Source of the DNA: Dehalococcoidia bacterium
GTDB lineage: Bacteria > Chloroflexota > Dehalococcoidia > Tepidiformales > Tepidiformaceae
Assembly: GCA_022826585.1 (NCBI GenBank)
Contig: JAJDUR010000022.1
Location: 1-32,149, forward strand
DNA length: 32,149 nucleotides
Reading direction: 5' to 3'
The translations under genes and the position numbers were made by a program. Positions 8,259 through 14,891 of the stretch are shown piece after piece. The notes beneath the pieces were generated by a model. It made no database searches. It had not been told where the DNA came from and was given only the letters and a program-made list of their open reading frames with translations. Position 1 is the stretch's first letter. Each line of letters starts with the position of its first letter.

Positions 8259-9653
8259 ATGTTGAGTGCGATGGGAGTAGTCCCAGCCGGTTTGTCTCCA
8301 CTGGCCGTCGCTGACGGCGTTTCTTTTGCTCCCCCTTCGCACGCACCTGTCGCCATTCTCGACCTCGGTTCGAACTCCGCCCGGGTCGTCGTGTTCGACC
8401 ACCCCATCCCCGGCGTTCTCGAGACCATCGCCGAGGAGCGGCTCGACCTGCGCCTGGCCACCGAACTCGACCACGACTCCCTTCTGAGCGAGCGCGGCGT
8501 CGCCACCACCATCGACGCCGTCGCCGAGTTCGCCGCCTTCGCCCGCGAGGCGGGCGCTGTTTCGCTCAGGGTGGTCGCCACCGCCGCCATCCGCTCGGCG
8601 CGGAACCGCGCCGAGCTTCTTGCGCGCACCCACGCCGAACTGGGCCTCGCCATCGAAATCCTCGATGGAGCGGAAGAGGCCGAGCTAGCAGCCGTGGGCG
8701 CCCTCCATGGGCTGCCCATCCGCTCCGGCGTCATCGTCGATGTCGGGGGCGGCAGCACCGAGGTGGCCCGCGTCATCGCGGGCACGATCGTCGGCGCCTG
8801 GAGCTTCCCGCTCGGCGCCCTCGGCGCCAGCGCCGAGTGGCTCACCGCCGACCCCCCAACCCGCAAGCAGGTCAAGGCCATGCGCCGCATGATCGCCGCC
8901 ACCCTCGCCACGAACGCGCCTTCCCGGCTGGACGGCGGCGAGGAGCTCATCGCCACCGGCGGGAGCGCCCGCACCCTCGCCCGGCTCGCCCAGCGCCAGA
9001 CCGGCTATCCCCTCTCCCGGCCCCACGGCTACTCGCTCGACCGGACCACGCTTCGCGACGTGAACGCCTTCCTCATGGCGCACACTGCTGCCGAGCGCTG
9101 CGACATCGACGGCGTCCGCACCGGCCGCGCCGACTCCATCGTTGGCGGCGCCGTCATCCTCGACGAGTTGATGCGACACCTCGGCGCCGGCCGCCTGACG
9201 ATCGCCGCCGGGGGCCTGCGCGAGGGCGTCGCCATGCGCGCCTTCGGCGAGCCCGTGCCCCAGCCGCGCCTCGTGCGAGCAGCCTCCGTCGAGGCGCTCC
9301 TTCGCCACCACCAGGCCTGGGGCGAGGAAGAGATGGAAGCCCGCGCAAGTCTCGCCGACTCCCTCGCCCCCGACCTCATCGACGACCCGTTCAGCGACAC
9401 CCTCGAGGCGGCGCGACTCGCGGCCATGCTCCGGGTCATCGGCGAACGATCCGGCGCACCGGGCGCCGGCGCTAGCACGGTCGAGGCGCTCCTGACGCAG
9501 GATCTGGCCGGCTTCGACCACGCGATGCTCGCCCGCATCATCGCCATCCTCCACTTCAGCGATGGCGACAGGGACGCCGCCAGTCCCTTCCTCGAACTCC
9601 TGCCCGCCTCCGAGAAGCGCCTCCTGCGCCGCTGCGGAGTCCTGCTGAGCTAG
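8259..9653 (+). CDS. Ppx/GppA family exopolyphosphatase
   Basis: This is an ASKHA-fold phosphatase. Numbered from the ATG at 8271 it shows the first phosphate loop AILDLGSNSARVVVFD (about 28-43), the acidic segment LDGAEEAELA (131-140), the second phosphate loop VDVGGGSTEVA (156-166) and ATGGSARTLARL. The family removes terminal phosphates from polyphosphate or pppGpp. The C-terminal extension of about 150 residues resembles the HD-like domain of long Ppx proteins, but I see no clear HD pair. Two starts are possible, 8259 and 8271; a longer opening of the frame inside the upstream gene is not credible. A -10-like TATGTT (8258-8263) would give a nearly leaderless message from 8271. Its stop overlaps that of the convergent hydrolase in the four bases CTAG (9650-9653). 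Confidence 0.92.
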   Translation: MLSAMGVVPAGLSPLAVADGVSFAPPSHAPVAILDLGSNSARVVVFDHPIPGVLETIAEERLDLRLATELDHDSLLSERGVATTIDAVAEFAAFAREAGAVSLRVVATAAIRSARNRAELLARTHAELGLAIEILDGAEEAELAAVGALHGLPIRSGVIVDVGGGSTEVARVIAGTIVGAWSFPLGALGASAEWLTADPPTRKQVKAMRRMIAATLATNAPSRLDGGEELIATGGSARTLARLAQRQTGYPLSRPHGYSLDRTTLRDVNAFLMAHTAAERCDIDGVRTGRADSIVGGAVILDELMRHLGAGRLTIAAGGLREGVAMRAFGEPVPQPRLVRAASVEALLRHHQAWGEEEMEARASLADSLAPDLIDDPFSDTLEAARLAAMLRVIGERSGAPGAGASTVEALLTQDLAGFDHAMLARIIAILHFSDGDRDAASPFLELLPASEKRLLRRCGVLLS

Positions 9654-10576
9654 CCCAGCGTCCGTCCCAGGAAGGCCTCGATCGCGTCCAGGCCCTCGCC
9701 CGCTGCCGGCACGTCCTCGATCTGCAGGAACGCGTGCGTGGCCCCCTCGCAGACGAGCATCTCCGCCTCCACCCCTGCCGCCCTCAGCGACTCCGCGAAG
9801 TCCAGCGATTGCTGGAGGAGCGGGTCGCGCGTCCCCGCCGTCATGAACACCGGCGGGTAGCTCGAGAGGTGCGGGCCCAGGCGCGGGCTGACGGCCGGCG
9901 AGGCCAGCAACGGGTCGTCCGGCGCCACTCCCAAGTAGTCCTCCACCTGCCACACGAAGATGCGCCCGTTCACGAAGGGCGAGTCCTCCGGCAACTCCAG
10001 CATCGCCGGGAAGTCGTACACGCCGTAGGGCAGCACCGCCGACTGGAACACCGTCGCCCCGTCCCGGTCGAGCAGCCGGTGCAGCGTCGCCGCCGCCAGG
10101 TTCCCGCCCGCCGAGTCGCCCATGATCGCCAGCCGCCCCGGATCGATCCCGAGGCCCGCCGCCTCCCCTGCCAGCCAGTCCGCGGCCAGCACGCAGTCGT
10201 CGAGCCCCTCGGGGTGCTTGTGTTCGGGAGCGAGCGCGTAGTCCACGCTCACCACCGAGTAGCCGCGCTCCGCCAGCCGCCGAGCCAGCTTGTCGTGCGT
10301 CAGGGGCGAACCGGCGACCCACGAGCCGCCGTGGATGAACAGGATGCCCGGATGGGGCCCATCGCCATCCGGCCGGTACAGGTCCACGGTCAGCGCCTCT
10401 CCCCGCCGCCTCGCGACCACGCGCCCGCGTTCCACGGTCCTGTCCGGCCCGCCCTGGTTCAGGAATCCGGCCGTGACCGCCCAGCGCTCGCGGATCTCGA
10501 GGCCCGTGACCCGCTCAAGGTCGGCTGCGGGCGGCGTCGCGTAGAACTCGATGATTCTGGTGGTTATGTCGTCCAA
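9650..10576 (-). CDS. alpha/beta-hydrolase, hormone-sensitive-lipase (acetyl-esterase) family
   Basis: This carboxylic-ester hydrolase has about 308 residues. It has the oxyanion motif HGGSW (82-86), the nucleophile elbow GDSAGG with Ser155, a charge-relay Asp in TRDP (about 251) and His in ATHAFL (about 281), in the order typical of family IV esterases. I take TTG at 10576 as start because it lies 10 bases after the GNAT stop and has GAGG eight bases upstream; an ATG at 10648 would add 24 residues lying wholly within the upstream gene. It is the last gene of the leftward phaQ-phaE-phaC-GNAT run, so a role with short-chain hydroxyacyl esters is possible but unproven. Substrate cannot be read from sequence. 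Confidence 0.88.
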   Translation of the reverse strand: MDDITTRIIEFYATPPAADLERVTGLEIRERWAVTAGFLNQGGPDRTVERGRVVARRRGEALTVDLYRPDGDGPHPGILFIHGGSWVAGSPLTHDKLARRLAERGYSVVSVDYALAPEHKHPEGLDDCVLAADWLAGEAAGLGIDPGRLAIMGDSAGGNLAAATLHRLLDRDGATVFQSAVLPYGVYDFPAMLELPEDSPFVNGRIFVWQVEDYLGVAPDDPLLASPAVSPRLGPHLSSYPPVFMTAGTRDPLLQQSLDFAESLRAAGVEAEMLVCEGATHAFLQIEDVPAAGEGLDAIEAFLGRTLG

Positions 10577-10586
10577 GCGACGCGCC

Positions 10587-11216
10587 TCAGTTGCCTTCGA
10601 CGGCGTCCAGCACGCCCACGGCCGCCATCGTCCGCTGCGCTGCCGCAACGTCGTGGCTGAGGATGACGAGGTCGTGCTTCTCGCCCGCGCGATCCTTCAC
10701 GTGGTCCCGCAGCAGCGCCTCCGGCTGGAAGCCCAGCGAGCGGAAGACGGCGATAGCCTCGTGCTGGTCGACCGTCATCTGCCCGATGATTTTGTCGACG
10801 CCCATCCCCAGCGCGATGCGGAACGCCTCCTCCGTCAACAGCCGCCCGATGCCCCGCCCCCGAAGGGTCGGCCCCACGAGCACGCGCAATTCGGCCACGT
10901 GCTGCGACCAGGGCAAGTCGTTGCGATCGACGGTCGCGTACCCTGCGATGCTGTCATCCCCGTCGAGTACCAGCAGCGAGGTCGTCACACCCGCGCCGAT
11001 GCGCTGCACCCACGTCTCCACCTGCTCGGGCTGCGTGATGTCGCGCCGCAGGAACAGGAGGTCGTGGTCGGGGAGCGCCCGCGCGAAGGCGAGCACGGCA
11101 TCGCCGTCGCCCGCCTCCATGAGCCGAAGCGTCACGCGCTTGCCCCCCACCGTGCCCGAGGCGGGGTAACGCTCGTCGCTGTTCACCGACGTCAGATCGA
11201 ACGTACCGAAAGCCAT
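10587..11216 (-). CDS. GNAT-family N-acetyltransferase
   Basis: The protein has 209 residues. The GNAT core is clear: a beta strand RVTLRLMEAGDGDAVLAFA, then SLLVLDGDDSIAGYATV, the acceptor strand VAELRVLVGP, the acetyl-CoA pyrophosphate loop RGRGIGRLL, and the C-terminal VFRSLGFQPEALLRDHV. GNATs move an acetyl group from acetyl-CoA to an amine; the target cannot be predicted. The first 25 bases overlap the end of phaC, and the hydrolase start follows closely, so it is probably co-transcribed with the PHA genes. The first 25 residues precede the fold and may not be conserved. Confidence 0.9.
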   Translation of the reverse strand: MAFGTFDLTSVNSDERYPASGTVGGKRVTLRLMEAGDGDAVLAFARALPDHDLLFLRRDITQPEQVETWVQRIGAGVTTSLLVLDGDDSIAGYATVDRNDLPWSQHVAELRVLVGPTLRGRGIGRLLTEEAFRIALGMGVDKIIGQMTVDQHEAIAVFRSLGFQPEALLRDHVKDRAGEKHDLVILSHDVAAAQRTMAAVGVLDAVEGN

Positions 11217-12274
11217 TGGTCCAACTTTGGCCAGAGACGATACATGGCGTTCCCTCCGGCGACGAGACTGGCGTGGCCGCCCCGCAGGACGACCTCTTCC
11301 GTGTCTTCCGACCCCACCTGTTCGAGCGCGGGCTTGGCCGCCTCGTAGGGCACGATGTGGTCGTGCTGCGCCATCGCGTGGATCATCGGCACCCGGATGG
11401 AGGGCAAGTCCACGGGCCGGCCCTCCAACTCCAGCGTTCCTTCCAACATCGCGTTCTTCCAGTACAGCTCCTTCACCATCTGGCGGAAGGCCTCGCCCGG
11501 GAAGGGGATCTGATCAGCCGCCCAGCGGTCGACCATCATGAACGACTTCACGTACTTGTCGTCGCGGATGCGATCCAGCACCTGGATCGGGCTCGTCAGG
11601 CGCCCCGTCGGACGCAGCATGTCGAACGCCGACAGCAGGATCTCGCCGGGAACGTTGCCCAGCGTGTCGACGATGCGGTCGACGTCGAAGTAGCGCTCGT
11701 CCGTCCACTGGCTGAAGAGCCCCATCCCCTTGAAGTTCACGGGGGTGGTCAGGCAGGCCATGTTGCGCACCGGCGTGTCGGGATGCGTGCCCATGTACAT
11801 CAGCGCCAGCGAACCGCCCACGCAGTACCCGAGCAGGTTCAGCTCGTCCTCGCCCGAGTCCTCCAGCACCCGATCGACGCACTCGGGGATGCGGGAGAGG
11901 GCGTAGTCCTCGAGCTTGAGGCTGCTGTCCTCCGTGCGCGGCACCCCCCAGTCGATCAGGTACACGTCGTACCCCTGCTGCACCAGGAACTCCATCATGC
12001 TCTGGCCCGGTGTCAGGTCGAGGATGTACGGCTTGCTCACAAGCGACGTCACCACCAGCAGGGGAACGCGGTAGACCTCGTCGGTCTGGGCGCGGTAGTG
12101 GTACAGCTTCATCGAGCCGTCGGTGTGGATCGTATCCTTCGGCGTCGAGCCGACCTGCGGGTCTTCCAGCGAGATGTACTCGAGCCCCACCAGCCCCCGC
12201 CGCACGATCGCGTCGACAGTCGCCTGGACCTGGCGGGCAACATCAGGGGAAGGGGAAGCAGAAGCGGTCGTCAT
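11192..12274 (-). CDS. phaC: class III/IV polyhydroxyalkanoate synthase subunit PhaC
   Basis: PhaC polymerises (R)-3-hydroxyacyl-CoA into PHA at the granule surface. The 360-residue length matches the short class III and IV synthases, not the class I and II enzymes of about 560-600. The lipase-like box is GYCVGG, with Cys151 replacing the usual serine; the other triad members are Asp305 (QHDHIVP) and His334 (GGHAS). The conserved YLIDWG and the family's LTTPVNF are present. Short PhaC enzymes need a PhaE or PhaR partner, and a candidate lies 82 bases upstream. A perfect 7-bp dyad sits 15 bases upstream of the ATG. No phaA, phaB or phaJ is in the window, so monomer supply must come from elsewhere. 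Confidence 0.95.
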   Translation of the reverse strand: MTTASASPSPDVARQVQATVDAIVRRGLVGLEYISLEDPQVGSTPKDTIHTDGSMKLYHYRAQTDEVYRVPLLVVTSLVSKPYILDLTPGQSMMEFLVQQGYDVYLIDWGVPRTEDSSLKLEDYALSRIPECVDRVLEDSGEDELNLLGYCVGGSLALMYMGTHPDTPVRNMACLTTPVNFKGMGLFSQWTDERYFDVDRIVDTLGNVPGEILLSAFDMLRPTGRLTSPIQVLDRIRDDKYVKSFMMVDRWAADQIPFPGEAFRQMVKELYWKNAMLEGTLELEGRPVDLPSIRVPMIHAMAQHDHIVPYEAAKPALEQVGSEDTEEVVLRGGHASLVAGGNAMYRLWPKLDQWLSVRSI

Positions 12275-12288
12275 CGGTCAGTCCAAGG

Positions 12289-12305
12289 TGCGGGGTCGCC
12301 CCGCA
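12289..12305. promoter_or_regulatory. dyad in the phaC leader
   Basis: TGCGGGG (12289-12295) and CCCCGCA (12299-12305) form a perfect 7-bp stem with the 3-base loop TCG, 15 bases upstream of the phaC ATG. A second 5-bp dyad, GGCGG and CCGCC (12339-12352, loop GTTA), lies just after the phaE-like stop. They could stabilise or attenuate the phaE-phaC transcript, or form an operator. No T-run follows either. Confidence 0.35.
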
Positions 12306-12355
12306 ATGCGCAAAACAAATCTCGGCGGAATGGAAACAGGCGGGTTACCGCCGCG

Positions 12356-12754
12356 TTAATTCGAGGAGCCGCCCTCGCTCCCCCTGGGGGGACGCTTCGT
12401 GCGCTTCGGCCTGCTCGGCTTGGCGGTGCCACCGCCCGTCGGAGGGTTCGCCAGCGCCGCGGAAAGCTGCGCCTCGATCGCCGCCAGCCGGTTTTCGATC
12501 GCCAGCATGCGGTCGCCCAGCGCCAGCACGTCGGTGCGCGTGGGAACGTTCATGGCCGTGAAGAACGAGCCCATCGCCTCGTTCATCGTCTTCTGGAAGT
12601 GCAGGAACACGTCGAGGTTGCGGCCCAGGCTCTGGCTGAACTCCTCGGTACCCATCATCTGGTTGAAGAACTCGTTCCACTGCCGTTCCGATTGCGTCGC
12701 CCACTGCCGCCACGCCTCCGAGAAGTCGGGGGCGGATGTTTCGTTCGTGCTCAT
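12356..12754 (-). CDS. short PhaE/PhaR-like PHA synthase partner subunit
   Basis: The protein has 132 residues. It begins with an amphipathic helix rich in Trp and Gln (EAWRQWATQSERQWNEFFNQ), then LGRNLDVFLHFQKTMNEAMG and the segment NVPTRTDVLALGDRMLAIEN, ending in a Lys/Arg/Pro/Gly-rich tail. The 'vPTr-Dv--L--r---iE--l' stretch followed by a coiled coil is the recognisable C-terminal motif of PhaE and PhaR, which activate short PhaC enzymes. PhaE proteins are usually much longer, so this is a minimal version. The start at 12754 overlaps the padR-like stop in ATGA, indicating translational coupling; a longer N-terminal reading inside the upstream gene is unlikely. PhaE versus PhaR naming is left open. 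Confidence 0.8.
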   Translation of the reverse strand: MSTNETSAPDFSEAWRQWATQSERQWNEFFNQMMGTEEFSQSLGRNLDVFLHFQKTMNEAMGSFFTAMNVPTRTDVLALGDRMLAIENRLAAIEAQLSAALANPPTGGGTAKPSRPKRTKRPPRGSEGGSSN

Positions 12755-13149
12755 GCGTCGTCCTCTTCCGTGCCCTCGTCCTCGGCCGCGGGTGTCGTGT
12801 CGAACCCCGCGAGCGCGCCCGTGAGCACCTCCTGGTACCGGTTGAGCGCCTCGATCCACGTCCCCAGGAACAGTTCCCCCGCCGCCGTCAGCGAGTACAT
12901 GCGCCGCGCCGGACCCTGGTCGGAGGTGTCCCAGAACGAAGAAACGAAGCCGCTGCTCTCGAGCTGTCGCAGCGCCCGGTACACCGTGCCGCTGTCGGAC
13001 TGCGGCAGCCCCGACTCGCTCAGCTGCTGGCTGAGCTGGTAGCCGTAGGCGTTGCAGCCCTTCAGGAAGGCGAGCAGGCTCGTGGCCAGCATCTCCCCGT
13101 GGAGACGCGGCTCCGAGGTCGTGCGCTTGCGCCCGCCGCTTTCAGCCAT
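12751..13149 (-). CDS. PadR-family regulator, PhaQ-like
   Basis: This 132-residue protein is a winged-helix repressor: LLAFLKGCNAYGYQLSQQL (helices 1-2), GTVYRALRQLESSGFV (recognition helix), then a wing with QGPARRMYSLTAAGE and a C-terminal dimerisation helix. The combination of 'GTVYR-LR-LE--GfV-S-W----QGPA-R-Y' closely resembles PhaQ, the PHA-responsive repressor of Bacillus PHA loci. It is first in the leftward phaQ-phaE-phaC run and divergent from phaP, the expected place for a sensor of granule state. The intergenic dyad at 13187-13197 is its likely site. PadR membership is firm; PhaQ-type sensing is inferred from sequence and neighbours. Confidence 0.85.
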   Translation of the reverse strand: MAESGGRKRTTSEPRLHGEMLATSLLAFLKGCNAYGYQLSQQLSESGLPQSDSGTVYRALRQLESSGFVSSFWDTSDQGPARRMYSLTAAGELFLGTWIEALNRYQEVLTGALAGFDTTPAAEDEGTEEDDA

Positions 13150-13186
13150 GGGAACATTCTGTCGCTAGGTGCCAATACACGCAATC

Positions 13187-13197
13187 TGCAAGTTGCA
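13187..13197. promoter_or_regulatory. candidate PhaQ/PadR operator, TGCAA-g-TTGCA
   Basis: This perfect 5-bp inverted repeat with a one-base centre lies between the divergent padR/phaQ-like and phasin genes. It overlaps the -35-like TTGCAT of the phasin promoter. Location and symmetry suggest a repressor site shared by both directions; the binding protein is inferred. Confidence 0.5.
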
Positions 13198-13221
13198 TGT
13201 AGCTGCCGGCGGCCGTACTGT
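13193..13221 (+). promoter_or_regulatory. candidate phasin promoter
   Basis: TTGCAT (13193-13198) and TACTGT (13216-13221) are separated by exactly 17 bases. Expected transcription start is near 13228, leaving a leader of about 27 bases with GGAG (13243-13246) eight bases before the ATG. The boxes are weak matches, but the spacing is ideal and the -35 lies in the dyad. Confidence 0.4.
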
Positions 13222-13254
13222 CTCAGCATCACGGACTTCAACGGAGCGACCAGC

Positions 13255-13749
13255 ATGAGCAACACCTCCCAGACCGACCAGTACTTCGAGGCCCTCCTGG
13301 CCAGCTACGACGCCCTTGCCCGCGCCATCGAGCAGGCTAACGAGCGGGGCCTCAACCTCTCCCGCCAGCTCCTCGCCGACGTCACGGCCGCCCAGCGCCA
13401 GGCCCTCGACCTCGCGCGGCAGGTCGCCGCCGACCCCGCCGACATGGGCGCTGCCTACTCCGCCATCATGGAGTCCGCCGTCGCCGCCCAGAGCCAGGCG
13501 CTCGATTTCACCCAGACCGCCTACAAGGAAGCCGTCGCCGCCAGCGGCGAGGCCCGCGAGGCCCTCGACAGCCTCCTCAGCGCCAGCCGCACCGCCGCCG
13601 AAGCAGCCCTCGATCTCTCGCGCGAGTGGCAGGCCTCCAACCCCTGGGCCGACCTCTTCCAGAAGGGCATGGAAAGCTTCACCGCAGCCGCGACCGGCGC
13701 CCCCGCGACCGGCAACGCCAAGAAGCCGAGGGCGAAGGCCAGGGCCTAG
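13255..13749 (+). CDS. phaP: phasin-like PHA granule-associated protein
   Basis: The protein has 164 residues, almost entirely helical and low in aromatic residues, with Ala/Gln/Glu heptads (DQYFEALLASYDALARAIEQ, TAAQRQALDLARQVAADP, AAQSQALDFTQTAYKEAVAA) and a basic C-terminal tail (KKPRAKARA). This is the usual look of phasins, amphipathic proteins that coat PHA granules. Family sequence signatures are weak in phasins, so divergent placement beside the PhaQ-like, PhaE-like and PhaC genes is the decisive support. The ATG has GGAG eight bases upstream; the frame opens earlier, inside the divergent gene, but that extension is not credible. Its stop overlaps that of the convergent hydrolase in CTAG (13746-13749). 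Confidence 0.82.
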   Translation: MSNTSQTDQYFEALLASYDALARAIEQANERGLNLSRQLLADVTAAQRQALDLARQVAADPADMGAAYSAIMESAVAAQSQALDFTQTAYKEAVAASGEAREALDSLLSASRTAAEAALDLSREWQASNPWADLFQKGMESFTAAATGAPATGNAKKPRAKARA

Positions 13750-14555
13750 CGGTTCGCTTCGGCCAGCAGCTCGGCCACCGTCCGGTACGCCTCGCTGCTG
13801 TAGATGATTCCGTAATGGCTCGTCGCGATCCCGATGTTGTATTCGGGCTCGTCCTCGAGGCAGCTCTCCGGGCTCACCAGTCCGTCCCGCTCCGCATAGA
13901 GGGCCCGCCGCCGGAACGCCGGCTGGCTCGGTCGCATGATGTGCCCGGTGAAGCGGCACGTGCAGTGGCCGCTGTAGCAGGCCGGCTCCACGTTCCAGGT
14001 CAGGTGTGAGCCCGCCTGCCGGCGCACCGCCGCCATCGCCTCGATCAGCGCCGGGTGGACGTACGCGACCTCGTTGAAGGGCGCCGCCAGCGAGATCAGC
14101 AGGTCCACCGACTCGGGGTGCTCGAACGCGACGCTGCGTGCGATCAGCGCCCCCAGGCTGTGCCCCACGAGGTGAACGCGCCGCCCCGTCTCATCGGCCG
14201 CCCGCCGCACCACGCCCCACACCAGGTCGGTTGAGGCATCGGGGCAATCGACGTTCAGTCCCAGGCCCGAGTAGTAGGGCTCATAGCCGATCCGCCCGAG
14301 CCACCAGAACAGCTCCATGAGCGAGAGGTCGGTGCCCATGAAGCCAGGCACCACCACCACGGGCTCCCCGTTCCCGTGGGGAACGTCCAGCCCGTAGTAC
14401 GCCGGCGAGAGGCGAAGCTTCAACCAATCCCGGTACAGCCCCACCTCGTTCCCGATGGGAGTGAGGACCGGCTGGACCGAGTGGTCGTCCTGGTAGTGGT
14501 CCGTGAACGGCGCCGTGGCGCCCGCGGGCGGCATGCCGGAAGAGTGCTCCCTCAA
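13746..14555 (-). CDS. alpha/beta-hydrolase, lipase-like
   Basis: The protein has 269 residues from TTG 14555 (GGAG six bases upstream) or 262 from ATG 14534. It has a lipase-type core: VVVVPGFMGTDLSLMELFWW (oxyanion region), VHLVGHSLGALIARS with the nucleophile serine in GHSLG, a likely acid in YAERDGLVSP and a likely His in ATSHYGII. Several cysteines (PACYSGHCTC) occur in the lid region. It faces phaP and shares its stop bases, so a role in PHA or lipid turnover is conceivable, but nothing in the sequence marks it as a depolymerase. Two identical 10-bp palindromes flank and overlap its start region (14525-14605). Confidence 0.85.
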   Translation of the reverse strand: MREHSSGMPPAGATAPFTDHYQDDHSVQPVLTPIGNEVGLYRDWLKLRLSPAYYGLDVPHGNGEPVVVVPGFMGTDLSLMELFWWLGRIGYEPYYSGLGLNVDCPDASTDLVWGVVRRAADETGRRVHLVGHSLGALIARSVAFEHPESVDLLISLAAPFNEVAYVHPALIEAMAAVRRQAGSHLTWNVEPACYSGHCTCRFTGHIMRPSQPAFRRRALYAERDGLVSPESCLEDEPEYNIGIATSHYGIIYSSEAYRTVAELLAEANR

Positions 14556-14605
14556 GCTGAACTCCAGCTAGGTGCACTTTACAGCAAGTGCCGGCATGCC
14601 GCCCG
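14525..14605. repeat. 15-bp inverted repeat carrying two CGGCATGCCG palindromes 63 bp apart
   Basis: CGGGCGGCATGCCGG at 14525-14539 is the exact reverse complement of CCGGCATGCCGCCCG at 14591-14605. Each arm contains the self-complementary decamer CGGCATGCCG (14529-14538 and 14592-14601), centre to centre 63 bases. One copy lies over the hydrolase translation start (ATG 14534), the other in the intergenic space before the dodecin stop. It could be a two-site operator or a long-loop hairpin. Confidence 0.7.
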
Positions 14606-14606
14606 T

Positions 14607-14623
14607 CCGGGACTCACTCCCGG
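14607..14623 (-). terminator. hairpin at the end of the dodecin gene
   Basis: CCGGGA (14607-14612) and TCCCGG (14618-14623) form a perfect 6-bp stem with a 5-base loop. The dodecin stop codon lies across the loop and stem. No T-run follows, so it is either a weak terminator or an RNA 3'-end stabiliser. Confidence 0.35.
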
Positions 14624-14847
14624 TGCAGATCCTCCGGACTGAGGATGCGGAAGCCGACGCCCAGCGTGACCTGCGTGGCCGCGGCCTTGCCCTCGCTGAT
14701 CGCCCCCCGGATCTGCCGAACCTCAAACCAGTCGAGGTTGCGCAGCGTCCGGCTGGCGCGCTCAAGCGCGTTCGCGATGGCCGCATCCACGCCGTCAGGC
14801 GAGGAGCCGACGAGTTCGACGATCTTGTAGGTGTGCGGCTCGTCCAT
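14614..14847 (-). CDS. dodecin family flavin-binding protein
   Basis: The protein has 77 residues, close to the usual dodecin length. The pattern YKIVELVGSSPDGVDAAI, ALERASRTLRNLDWFEV and ATQVTLGVGFRI is the complete dodecin fold: one strand, a helix, then two strands. Trp40 and Gln59 correspond to the residues that sandwich flavin in bacterial dodecins. Dodecins assemble into hollow dodecamers that store or buffer riboflavin, FMN or FAD in the cytoplasm. The ATG at 14847 has AGGAG eight bases upstream. It probably forms an operon with the helical gene 44 bases upstream. Several flavoenzymes nearby would make a flavin buffer useful, but that link is inference. Confidence 0.93.
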   Translation of the reverse strand: MDEPHTYKIVELVGSSPDGVDAAIANALERASRTLRNLDWFEVRQIRGAISEGKAAATQVTLGVGFRILSPEDLHRE

Positions 14848-14891
14848 GAAAGAGCTCCTTCCCGCGTTCCCGCGTTCTTCGCTCGTAGGGC

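Noticed and set aside
8685..10322. Leftward frame spanning ppx/gppA and the esterase
   Set aside because: Crosses two real genes in the wrong frame; low-complexity Gly/Arg/Ala product.
11216..13042. Rightward frame opposite phaC, phaE and padR
   Set aside because: Antisense of three supported genes; His/Arg/Gln-rich product with no motif.
12736..13254. N-terminal extension of phaP
   Set aside because: Would run antisense through the padR gene; the phasin-like sequence, ribosome site and promoter all point to ATG 13255.
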